Source of the DNA: Candidatus Omnitrophota bacterium
Lineage (GTDB): Bacteria > Omnitrophota > Gorgyraeia > 2-01-FULL-45-10
NCBI GenBank assembly: GCA_022703295.1
Contig: JAKLDX010000038.1
Span: forward strand, 1 to 8,154
Reading direction: 5' to 3'
DNA length: 8,154 nucleotides
Shown here: positions 1 through 6,150 of the stretch, one piece after another
Layout: every line of letters starts with the position of its first letter
Position numbering within the stretch: position 1 is the first letter of the stretch
The notes under the pieces: model-generated
What the model saw: the letters and a program-made list of their open reading frames with translations, nothing else
Databases searched by the model: none
What the model was told of the DNA's origin: nothing
Program-made: the position numbers and the translations under genes

Positions 1-1629
1 GGCCTCCTGGACCAGCATCTCAGACTCGGTATCCAGCTGGGATGTGGCCTCATCCAGTATAAGGATGGGCGGGTCTTTGAATACGGCCCTCGCTATGGCA
101 AGGCGCTGCTTCTCTCCGCCGGACAGCCTGAAACCGCGTTCGCCGACTATAGTATCGTAGCCATGCGGCATTTTCATGATGAAGTCGTGCGCGTTGGCTA
201 TTTGCGCGGCCTTCTTTATTTTTTCGATGTCCGAAGATGACGAGCCATAAGCTATATTGGACCAGACCGTATCATTGAAAAGGATCGTCTCCTGGGTAAC
301 TATCCCTATCTGTCCCATGAGAGATTTAAGCGTGCAATCCCTTATATCTATGCCGTCTATTTTTATGGATCCTTTTGTGACATCGTAAAAACGGGGTATC
401 AGATTCACGAGGGTGGTCTTCCCCACGCCGCTGGGGCCCACAAATGCCGCGATATTCCCGACGCGCACCTCCAGGCTTACGTCTTTCAATATTTCCTTTT
501 CTTCGTATTTGAAATACACATGTTCGAGCGTAACGTTATTCCTGATCCGCGGAAGCTCCATGGCGTCAGGCTTTTCTGAAACCGACGGCACCATATCAAG
601 GGTCTCGAATATCCTGTCCGCCGCTGCCATCGCCTGCTGGTTTATGCTGTAGACGTTCGTCAGGCGCTTTATCGGCCTCATGAGCGATAAAAGACTCGCC
701 AGGAATGTGATAAACGCGCCGGCGGACAGTTTGCCCGACACGATATCCTTTCCGGCTACCCACAATATGATAGCAATACACAAGAGTCCGACAAATTCGG
801 TTATGGGGCTTACGACCGTCATCCGCTTAACGGATTTCATGCTGAGTTTATACAGGCGCCTGTTCTGGTCGGCGAATTTTTGGGCCTCATATCTTTCCAT
901 GGAAAAGGCCTTTACTATGCGTATGCCGGATATGGTTTCATGCAAAGTCGTGGTCATGTCTCCGACCTTTTCCTGCGATTGCCTGGATATCGATTTAAGC
1001 TTTTTGCCGATCTTGACCACCGGATACACCACCAGCAGGAACAGGCATGCGCATATCAATATCAGCACCCATGATATCGAAAAATAGAATTTCACGACGA
1101 GGACCAGGACTATGTATATCAAAAGCTGGGCAGGCTGGTAAAAGAGGTCGGTCAGGCCCGTTGAGATAGAGTCCCTTATTATAGCCGCGTCATAGGTTAT
1201 CCGGGACATCAGCTTTCCCGTAGCGTTCTGGGAATAAAAGTCCATGGAAAGCATGAGGAATTTCTTGTAGATTATGTTCTTGACGTCCATTATGACCCGC
1301 TGCGATACGTCATTCATAAGATATGTCTGGCAGAATTCAAAAAAGCTCTTCAGAAACCACAGGACGATGACGATGATGGCCATATTGTTAAGGAGTGTCA
1401 GCGGGGGCATCGCGTTTATGGTATCTATGATGTTCTGGGCAAAATCGGGAATGGTTATGTTCGCAGGCAGGGCTATTTTTTTACCTGCTATTATCTTGTC
1501 CACAAGGGGTATTATCATGCTTAAGGACACTCCGCCAAGGGCGGATGAAGCTATCATGCACACTACGGCCAGGCCCAGCACCCATGCGTGAGGTAGTACG
1601 AATTTTATCAATCTGCGGTAATTTCCCAT
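1..1629 (-). CDS. msbA: MsbA-type lipid A / lipid exporter, ABC transporter (3' end missing)
   Basis: ATP-driven inner-membrane flippase, one half of a homodimer, expected to move lipid A-core from the cytoplasmic to the periplasmic leaflet. The 543 visible residues form one polypeptide: a membrane domain (about 1-325; hydrophobic segments near 16-40, 78-98, 163-182, 184-206, 272-292 and 302-320) followed by a nucleotide-binding domain. Visible motifs are Walker A GPSGVGKTT (398-406), Q-loop Gln446, signature LSGGE (502-506), Walker B ILILDE ending at Asp526-Glu527, and D-loop SQLD (530-533). The H-loop and roughly 30-50 C-terminal residues lie beyond position 1. The ATG at 1629 is chosen because an upstream in-frame ATG (1650) runs into a stop after three codons. 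No Shine-Dalgarno precedes it. The lipid A role rests on exporter architecture plus the flanking lpx genes; another type I lipid or peptide exporter is possible but less likely. Confidence 0.9.
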   Translation of the reverse strand, partial: MGNYRRLIKFVLPHAWVLGLAVVCMIASSALGGVSLSMIIPLVDKIIAGKKIALPANITIPDFAQNIIDTINAMPPLTLLNNMAIIVIVLWFLKSFFEFCQTYLMNDVSQRVIMDVKNIIYKKFLMLSMDFYSQNATGKLMSRITYDAAIIRDSISTGLTDLFYQPAQLLIYIVLVLVVKFYFSISWVLILICACLFLLVVYPVVKIGKKLKSISRQSQEKVGDMTTTLHETISGIRIVKAFSMERYEAQKFADQNRRLYKLSMKSVKRMTVVSPITEFVGLLCIAIILWVAGKDIVSGKLSAGAFITFLASLLSLMRPIKRLTNVYSINQQAMAAADRIFETLDMVPSVSEKPDAMELPRIRNNVTLEHVYFKYEEKEILKDVSLEVRVGNIAAFVGPSGVGKTTLVNLIPRFYDVTKGSIKIDGIDIRDCTLKSLMGQIGIVTQETILFNDTVWSNIAYGSSSSDIEKIKKAAQIANAHDFIMKMPHGYDTIVGERGFRLSGGEKQRLAIARAVFKDPPILILDEATSQLDTESEMLVQEA

Positions 1630-1640
1630 AATTTGCCGTT

Positions 1641-1669
1641 ATATTAGCATATAAATATATGGTTGTCGA
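1641..1669 (-). promoter_or_regulatory. Putative sigma70-type promoter for msbA
   Basis: Read on the minus strand, TCGACA (1669-1664) is followed after 17 bp by TAATAT (1646-1641). Each box differs from consensus, but the spacing is ideal. Transcription would start near 1634, only about five bases before the msbA ATG at 1629. The spacer holds a near-palindrome, CATATA-AA-TATATG (1648-1661). This is a prediction from sequence; AT-rich DNA can give chance matches. Confidence 0.5.
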
Positions 1670-1679
1670 GGGAAATCTC

Positions 1680-1708
1680 TTGCAAAGGCCCTGGTCAAGT
1701 GCTATAAT
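1680..1708 (+). promoter_or_regulatory. Strong sigma70-type promoter for the oxidoreductase-lpxB transcript
   Basis: TTGCAA (1680-1685), a 17-bp spacer, then a perfect TATAAT (1703-1708). The expected start is near 1715, leaving about six bases before the ATG at 1721, so the mRNA would be nearly leaderless. There is no Shine-Dalgarno in that space. The -35 box lies 10 bp from the -35 of the divergent msbA promoter. Confidence 0.7.
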
Positions 1709-1720
1709 CTCTCAAATACT

Positions 1721-2644
1721 ATGGAAAAACTTAAAATAGGCGTTATAGGGGTGGGCCATCTGGGGTCTATACACGCAAAGGTATATTCCAGGCTGGATAA
1801 TATAAAACTCATAGGGATCTGTGATTGTAACCTCGAGCGGGCCATTGAGATAGGGAAAAAATACCATATCGCAAGTTATTCGGATTACGAGGACCTGTTT
1901 GATAAGGTTGATGCGGTAAGTATAGTAGTGCCTACAAGCCTTCATTATAATATAGCCAAAGATTTCCTTAATCACAATATACACGTCCTGATAGAAAAAC
2001 CCATTACCAAGACCCTCTCCGAAGCAGACGAGCTCATCTCTATAGCGAAAGATAAGAATCTCATAATCCAGGTCGGCCACATAGAGCGTTTCAATTCCGC
2101 CGTCCTCGCCATCGAGCCCTACCTGAAAAAACCGAAATTCATAGAGTGTCAGAGGCTCGGCCCTTACCACAAAAGGGTGCAGGATGTCGGCGTAGTGCTG
2201 GATCTGATGATACACGACATAGATATAGTCCTGGGCCTGATGGAACAGGATGTAGTGAATATAGAGGCCGTGGGCCTGAGCACCATATCCAATTACGAGG
2301 ATGTCGCGAACGTGCGCCTCACCTTTCAGGACGGCACCATAGCCGATATCACCGCAAGCCGCGTCACCAAGGACGTCGTAAGAAAGATGCGGATATTCCA
2401 GGAAGATTCTTACGTCTCGCTCGACTATGTCACGCAGGAAGCCGCCATATTCAAAAAGACCGGCGACAAGATAATCGGCGAGAAGATAAAGATACGCAAG
2501 AAAGAGCCGCTCAAGAAAGAACTGAAATCGTTCATAGAATGCGCAAGGACCGGCAAAAGGCCGATAGTGTCCGGTATAGAAGGAAGGCGCGCCTTACAGG
2601 TAGCGCTTGAAATAGTCGAAAAGATCAAACCATCCACAAGATAA
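1721..2644 (+). CDS. Gfo/Idh/MocA-family NAD(P)-dependent sugar-nucleotide oxidoreductase (GnnA-like candidate)
   Basis: A 307-residue cytoplasmic dehydrogenase of the Gfo/Idh/MocA family. The N-terminal Rossmann fold starts at once with GVGHLG (10-15), which fixes the ATG at 1721 as the start because the fold leaves no room for a later one. The family EKP motif is at 92-94 (Lys93 the usual catalytic lysine), and the second-domain motif has Asp161, His165, Asp166 and Asp168, with His165 the likely general acid/base. Family members beside lpxB in other Gram-negative bacteria are often annotated GnnA-like: GnnA oxidises the 3-position of UDP-GlcNAc so that an aminotransferase (GnnB) can install an amine for an amide-linked lipid A acyl chain. 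No gnnB lies in this window, so that substrate is only inferred from position. The stop codon overlaps the lpxB start (TAATG), indicating one transcript and coupled translation. The family assignment is firm; the substrate is not. Confidence 0.9.
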   Translation: MEKLKIGVIGVGHLGSIHAKVYSRLDNIKLIGICDCNLERAIEIGKKYHIASYSDYEDLFDKVDAVSIVVPTSLHYNIAKDFLNHNIHVLIEKPITKTLSEADELISIAKDKNLIIQVGHIERFNSAVLAIEPYLKKPKFIECQRLGPYHKRVQDVGVVLDLMIHDIDIVLGLMEQDVVNIEAVGLSTISNYEDVANVRLTFQDGTIADITASRVTKDVVRKMRIFQEDSYVSLDYVTQEAAIFKKTGDKIIGEKIKIRKKEPLKKELKSFIECARTGKRPIVSGIEGRRALQVALEIVEKIKPSTR

Positions 2645-3783
2645 TGGCCGATAAAAAGATCCTCATAGTATCGGGGGAGCCTTCCGGCGACCTCCATGCT
2701 TCGAACCTTATAAAAGATATGAAGTCGCTTGAGCCGAACCTGCGGTTTTTCGGCCTCGGGGGAAGCCTTTCGGAAAAAGAGGGCGTGGAGATACTATTCA
2801 ACATTTCCAAGCTCGCTTTAGTCGGAGTGACGGATGTCGTAAAAAATATATTCACCGTAAAGAAAGCGTACGGCGCCGTAATCAAAAAAATAAACGCCGA
2901 AAAACCCGATCTCGCCATACTGGTCGATTACCCCGGATTTAACCTGGCCCTCGCAAGGGAACTTAAAAAAAGAGATATCCCGGTGGTCTACTACATAAGC
3001 CCGCAGATATGGGCATGGGGCAGGCAAAGAGTAGGCATAATAAAAAAATGCGTGAGAAAGATAATCGTATTCTTCAAATTCGAGGAAGAGCTATATAAAA
3101 CCTACGGCATAGACGCTGAGTTCGTCGGGCATCCGCTCCTCGATACCGTAAAGACAACATTATCAAAAGACGATTTCCTGAAAAAATACGACCTCTCGCC
3201 GAACAGGACCACCATAGCCGTCCTGCCGGGCTCGAGAGAGTCGGAGGTCGGAGAATTCCTGCTTACGATGCTGCGCTCGTGCAACCTGATAAAAGAGAAA
3301 TTGCCGAACATCCAGATCGTAATTTCGAAGCATCCAGACCTGCCGGTAAGCCTTTACGAAGAAGCCATAAGAAATTCAAAGCCATACCATTTCAAGCTGA
3401 TAACGAACGACACATATAACATGCTAAATGCCGCGGACTTCGCCATAGTCGCTTCCGGCACAGCTACTCTCGAGAGCGCCATCATGGGAACGCCGCTGGC
3501 CGTAGTATACAGATCGAACCTTATCACGTTCCTGTTGTATAAAATGGTCAGGACTGTACGCTTCCTCGGGCTTGTGAACATAATAGCAAACAAAGAGGTG
3601 GCCCCGGAACTCCTGCAGTACGATATGACCCCCGAAAACATAGCCTCCAAGGTTACCGCAATAATCTCCGACGGAAAAAAGATGTCCGAGATCCGCGGAG
3701 AGCTCAAAGCAATAAAGCTATCTCTCGGCTCTCCGGGCGCAAGCTCCCGCGCCGCCGCAGCAATTCTCACTCTGCTAAAATAG
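2644..3783 (+). CDS. lpxB: Lipid-A-disaccharide synthase LpxB
   Basis: GT19 glycosyltransferase acting at the inner face of the cytoplasmic membrane. It joins UDP-2,3-diacylglucosamine to lipid X, forming the beta-1,6 disaccharide of lipid A and releasing UDP. The protein is 379 residues, matching the family (E. coli about 382). Visible LpxB signatures in order: SGEPSGD (10-16), DYPGFN (95-100), SPQIWAWG (119-126), GHPLLD (162-167), LPGSRESEV (194-202) and the UDP-binding-side ASGTATLE (270-277). The ATG shares its A with the upstream TAA stop and has no clear Shine-Dalgarno, so translation probably depends on re-initiation by ribosomes leaving the oxidoreductase gene. Its donor is made by LpxD's branch and its acceptor by LpxI, both encoded by the convergent operon. 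The gene ends just before a long inverted repeat. Confidence 0.97.
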   Translation: MADKKILIVSGEPSGDLHASNLIKDMKSLEPNLRFFGLGGSLSEKEGVEILFNISKLALVGVTDVVKNIFTVKKAYGAVIKKINAEKPDLAILVDYPGFNLALARELKKRDIPVVYYISPQIWAWGRQRVGIIKKCVRKIIVFFKFEEELYKTYGIDAEFVGHPLLDTVKTTLSKDDFLKKYDLSPNRTTIAVLPGSRESEVGEFLLTMLRSCNLIKEKLPNIQIVISKHPDLPVSLYEEAIRNSKPYHFKLITNDTYNMLNAADFAIVASGTATLESAIMGTPLAVVYRSNLITFLLYKMVRTVRFLGLVNIIANKEVAPELLQYDMTPENIASKVTAIISDGKKMSEIRGELKAIKLSLGSPGASSRAAAAILTLLK

Positions 3784-3789
3784 TTGGTA

Positions 3790-3944
3790 AGAATTTCTTG
3801 CTTCAAGCGAAGGCGTTTACTTTTGTGGCCGCCTTCCGCTTGCCGCAAATTGCATTGGGCATGCAATTTGCTGTCCAAAATTTTGAAGAGTCGCTCCAGG
3901 CGGACCACAAAAGTTCCGCCTCCAGCAGAAGCGAAAAAATTTCT
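3790..3944. repeat. Large nested inverted-repeat element filling the lpxB-lpxI convergent gap
   Basis: Two imperfect arms, 3790-3833 and 3899-3944, fold onto each other. The best-matched part is ACTTTTGTGG (3819-3828) against CCACAAAAGT (3905-3914), extended by CCGCC/GGCGG. Between them lies a perfect hairpin: GCAAATTGCAT (3845-3855), loop TGGGC, ATGCAATTTGC (3861-3871), plus a 10-bp palindrome CAAAATTTTG (3876-3885). The element begins 7 bp after the lpxB stop and ends 8 bp before the lpxI stop, so it fits a bidirectional transcription barrier. There is no clean U-tract, no transposase and no target duplication that I can see. It could also be a MITE- or REP-like dispersed repeat. No protein is supported here. 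Confidence 0.75.
3845..3871. terminator. Perfect 11-bp hairpin between convergent lpxB and lpxI
   Basis: Perfect 11-bp inverted repeat with a five-base loop, the core of the larger nested element. Its position between two converging transcription units suggests a role in ending or protecting both mRNAs. It lacks the usual GC-rich stem and an immediate run of T, so rho-independent termination is uncertain. Confidence 0.4.
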
Positions 3945-3952
3945 GAAAGGGG

Positions 3953-4753
3953 TTAAATTGCGATGATGGAGATGTTCTTTTCTTCGGCGAGCTTTATTAT
4001 CTCTTCTTTGTCGATGAGCAGCATCTTACCGGCTTCCAGGGCAAGGGCGGTCGCACCGGCCGCGGCCAGTGACTTGACCGTATCGAGCCCAACGAGCGGG
4101 ACGTCAAACCTCATGTCCTGATTGGGGCGCGCTACCTTCACCACCACAAAACCGTTCTTCACAAGGCTTCCGGCCCTGGATATAGCCTCATCAGTGCCCT
4201 CTGCCGCCTCCACGGCGATAACGGTCTTGTCCTTAACGGCAACTGTCTGGCCTATGTCGAACCCCGACAGCGCCTTGGCCACTTCCCTGCCGCATTTTAT
4301 GTCTTCCGGCTCGGTGCCATCAGGCGACCTTTTAGTAATAGCGCCTTTCTGCGGGATCATTTCTTTCAGGTAAGTGGTCGAATCTATCACCTCGACGCCG
4401 AGCTTACCGAGCATCTTTGCGGTTTCGTTCAGCAGAGAATAGTCCTTCTTGTCGGACTTGACTATCATCTTACTGGCCTCCTCGCCTACGCTGCCGCTCT
4501 TCCGGAACAGGTCCTCTTTCTTCAGTTTGCCGAGCATTATTATGCTCTTTATTCTTTCGGTGACAAGAACGAAAAGCGCCTTCTTCAACTCGCTCCATTC
4601 AAACCAATGGGCCTTGTGCACATGTTTTTCCAGCTCTTTATCGGTAACGCCTTTAAGACAAAAAGCTATGACCGTGTCACCTTTTTCTCTGGCCATATCG
4701 GAAAATATTACCGGCAACCTGCCGGCACCTGCCACAAGAGCTATCCTTGCCAT
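3953..4753 (-). CDS. lpxI: UDP-2,3-diacylglucosamine pyrophosphatase LpxI
   Basis: LpxI (formerly DUF1009) hydrolyses UDP-2,3-diacylglucosamine to lipid X and UMP. It is the alternative to LpxH found in alphaproteobacteria and many other phyla. The 266-residue length is usual for the family. Visible marks are the N-terminal VAGAGRLP (7-14), the central GAITKRSP (137-144), VEAAEGTDEAISRAG (181-195) and the conserved C-terminal stretch KVARPNQDMRFDVPLVG (206-222). The acidic residues Asp213 and Asp217 there lie in the region where the catalytic aspartate of the family is expected, though I did not align them. The ATG at 4753 lies 4 bp after the fabZ stop, with a purine-rich AAGGG about 10 bases upstream. 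In related clusters lpxA sits directly before this gene; here it does not. Last gene of the minus-strand operon. Confidence 0.95.
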   Translation of the reverse strand: MARIALVAGAGRLPVIFSDMAREKGDTVIAFCLKGVTDKELEKHVHKAHWFEWSELKKALFVLVTERIKSIIMLGKLKKEDLFRKSGSVGEEASKMIVKSDKKDYSLLNETAKMLGKLGVEVIDSTTYLKEMIPQKGAITKRSPDGTEPEDIKCGREVAKALSGFDIGQTVAVKDKTVIAVEAAEGTDEAISRAGSLVKNGFVVVKVARPNQDMRFDVPLVGLDTVKSLAAAGATALALEAGKMLLIDKEEIIKLAEEKNISIIAI

Positions 4754-4757
4754 ATAC

Positions 4758-5231
4758 TTATTTCCCTTTTCCTTCAGGATCGACGAAAGCGAACATCAGA
4801 TCCGCCTCAGCCGCTACTTCATCGCCCACTTTGGCCACACCGTGGATTTTCATGACGCCGAGCTTTGCTTTTAAAAGGTCTATCTCTATCCTCAGTACGT
4901 CGCCCGGCAGGACCGGCTTCCGGAATTTTGCGTTATTGATCGTGAGAAAATAAGCGAGTTTCCCGACGTTCTCTTTCAGTGTAAGGGCGCCGACGCCGCC
5001 TACCTGCGCCATAGCCTCCAGTATCAGCACGCCCGGCATTATCGGATGTCCCGGGAAATGGCCCTGAAAGAACGGTTCGTTTATAGTCACGTTCTTTATC
5101 CCTATTACCTTATTCTCATTCGCCTCAAGCACTTTATCCACCAGTAAAAACGGATACCGGTGAGGTAGTATCTTCTGTATTATATTTACATCCAGAACTT
5201 TGCCGCGAATATCGATCTCAGTATTTGCCAT
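4758..5231 (-). CDS. fabZ: 3-hydroxyacyl-ACP dehydratase FabZ
   Basis: Hot-dog-fold dehydratase of type II fatty acid synthesis. It removes water from 3-hydroxyacyl-ACP, the same pool LpxA and LpxD use to acylate lipid A, which explains its place beside lpxC. With the start at 5231 the protein is 157 residues. It shows HRYPFLLVD (24-32), then GHFPGHPIMPGVLILEAMAQ, in which His58 and Glu72 match the family catalytic His/Glu pair, and KFRKPVLPGD (102-111). A second ATG two codons upstream (5237) abuts GGAG with no spacing, whereas the ATG at 5231 has six bases, so the downstream start is preferred. The gene begins 11 bp after the lpxC stop. lpxC and fabZ are fused in Bacteroidota; here they are separate genes. 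Confidence 0.97.
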   Translation of the reverse strand: MANTEIDIRGKVLDVNIIQKILPHRYPFLLVDKVLEANENKVIGIKNVTINEPFFQGHFPGHPIMPGVLILEAMAQVGGVGALTLKENVGKLAYFLTINNAKFRKPVLPGDVLRIEIDLLKAKLGVMKIHGVAKVGDEVAAEADLMFAFVDPEGKGK

Positions 5232-5237
5232 ATTCAT

Positions 5238-5245
5238 CTCCTTTA
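5238..5245 (-). promoter_or_regulatory. fabZ Shine-Dalgarno overlapping the lpxC stop codon
   Basis: On the minus strand the lpxC TAA runs straight into AGGAG (TAAAGGAG). It sits six bases before the ATG at 5231 and touches the alternative ATG at 5237. It decides the fabZ start and suggests that ribosomes ending lpxC pass directly to fabZ. Confidence 0.8.
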
Positions 5246-6082
5246 GGATAGCCCTTTCAGCTTTTTTACGAGTTCCATATTTAATTTATGCCCGCTCTTT
5301 ATAGCTATGACATGCGCCCTTACCGGCATTCCCAGAAGGTACAGATCCCCTATAAGGTCCAGTATCTTATGGCGAACGGGCTCATTTTTAAATCTTAGTT
5401 TATTCCCGAAAGGCCCTTTTCTGCCCATGATAAGGATGTTATTCAAACCCACGCCCCTGCCAAGGCCCATAGCCAAAAGGACAAGCGCCTCCGACTTAAG
5501 GCAGAATGTCCTTGCAGCGGCTATCTCACGTTCAAAACTCTTTTCATCGACCACGATATCGAAATATTGTGCCGGGATCGCTTCGTTCTTATACGACATG
5601 GTATATGATACCCTGAAATTTTCATCCGGCAGGACCGCCAAGAAAGCATCTCCGTCTTTAAGCCATACCGGTTCCCTGATCTTTAAGATCTTCCTCGAAG
5701 CGTCCTGCTCCAGTATCCCGGCCTTTTTTATAATATCGACAAAACCTTTTGCGCTCCCGTCCAGCCCCGGCAATTCCGCACCGTCGAGCTCTATGACGAT
5801 GTTATCTACAGACAGGCCTGACAACGCGCCCAGGAGATGCTCCGTGGTCTGGACCTGAACGGGTCCCATGGAAAGCGTCGTCCTGCGTTCCGGTGACGCT
5901 TCGGGAGCGGGCATGCCCAATGATTGAAGGTTCAGCAGGGGTTTATTCGGAAGATCGGTCCTTATGAAATTTATTCCTGAATTCGCCGGGGAGCTCTTAA
6001 GGCTTAATACTACTTTCTTTCCGGTCTGGAGACCTACGCCTTCAATACTGACGGTATCCTTTATCGTCCTTTGTCTTGTCAT
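5243..6082 (-). CDS. lpxC: UDP-3-O-acyl-N-acetylglucosamine deacetylase LpxC
   Basis: Zinc amidase that removes the acetyl group from UDP-3-O-acyl-GlcNAc, the committed step of lipid A synthesis. From the ATG at 6082 it is 279 residues and begins MTRQRTIKDTV, matching the usual LpxC N-terminus. Zinc ligands and catalytic residues are all present: Glu81-His82 in TTEHLLGAL, His238 and Asp242 in RHKILDLIGD, and His265 in KSGHKLN. The lengths between these motifs closely follow E. coli LpxC. DGAELPGLDGSA (100-111) and ARTF (190-193) are also typical. The family GLHTG/GLHSG motif reads GLQTG (17-21), a His-to-Gln change at residue 19. The frame stays open upstream to a GTG at 6151, which overlaps the lpxD stop as GTGA and would add 23 residues. 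That extension is encoded by repeat DNA and has no family counterpart, so I prefer 6082, although the start is not settled. Confidence 0.96.
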   Translation of the reverse strand: MTRQRTIKDTVSIEGVGLQTGKKVVLSLKSSPANSGINFIRTDLPNKPLLNLQSLGMPAPEASPERRTTLSMGPVQVQTTEHLLGALSGLSVDNIVIELDGAELPGLDGSAKGFVDIIKKAGILEQDASRKILKIREPVWLKDGDAFLAVLPDENFRVSYTMSYKNEAIPAQYFDIVVDEKSFEREIAAARTFCLKSEALVLLAMGLGRGVGLNNILIMGRKGPFGNKLRFKNEPVRHKILDLIGDLYLLGMPVRAHVIAIKSGHKLNMELVKKLKGLS

Positions 6083-6150
6083 GGTTCGGCTTCGCTCACC
6101 ATGATCCTGAGCAAGGCCATTGTCATGCCGCAGGCCATGCCGCAGGATCA
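6079..6150. repeat. REP-like palindromic repeat cluster at the lpxD-lpxC junction
   Basis: Three overlapping signals: an inverted repeat TCATGGT (6079-6085) / ACCATGA (6098-6104); an inverted repeat TGATCCTG (6102-6109) / CAGGATCA (6143-6150); and inside the second, a 12-bp tandem repeat CATGCCGCAGG(C/A) at 6124-6135 and 6136-6147. The motif style (CATGGT...GAGCGAAGC...ACCATG, and ATCCTGAGC) resembles REP-type palindromes scattered through many bacterial genomes. One arm contains the lpxC start codon (6082-6080), and the lpxD stop lies in the last arm. Confidence 0.7.

Noticed and set aside
413..1591. Several plus-strand open frames opposite msbA
   Set aside because: Overlapping shadows of the ABC exporter, whose motifs run without a break from 1629 to 1.
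1712..2215. Minus-strand open frame of 167 codons opposite the oxidoreductase
   Set aside because: Antisense shadow of a gene with strong Rossmann and EKP motifs; the tyrosine- and isoleucine-rich sequence reflects ATA codons read backwards.
3354..3908. Minus-strand open frame of 184 codons
   Set aside because: It covers the 3' third of lpxB in the opposite strand and then the inverted repeat. No recognisable domain; lpxB motifs in that stretch are clear.
3784..3966. Small plus-strand open frame after lpxB (60 codons, rich in Arg/Lys)
   Set aside because: It lies wholly within the inverted-repeat element, overlaps the lpxI end, has no Shine-Dalgarno, and its composition is that of translated palindromic DNA.
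5307..5858. Plus-strand open frame of 183 codons opposite lpxC
   Set aside because: Antisense to a gene with all LpxC catalytic residues; no domain of its own.
6124..6147. Two 12-bp tandem copies considered as the start of a CRISPR or minisatellite
   Set aside because: Only two adjacent copies without spacers; better explained as part of the REP-like cluster.
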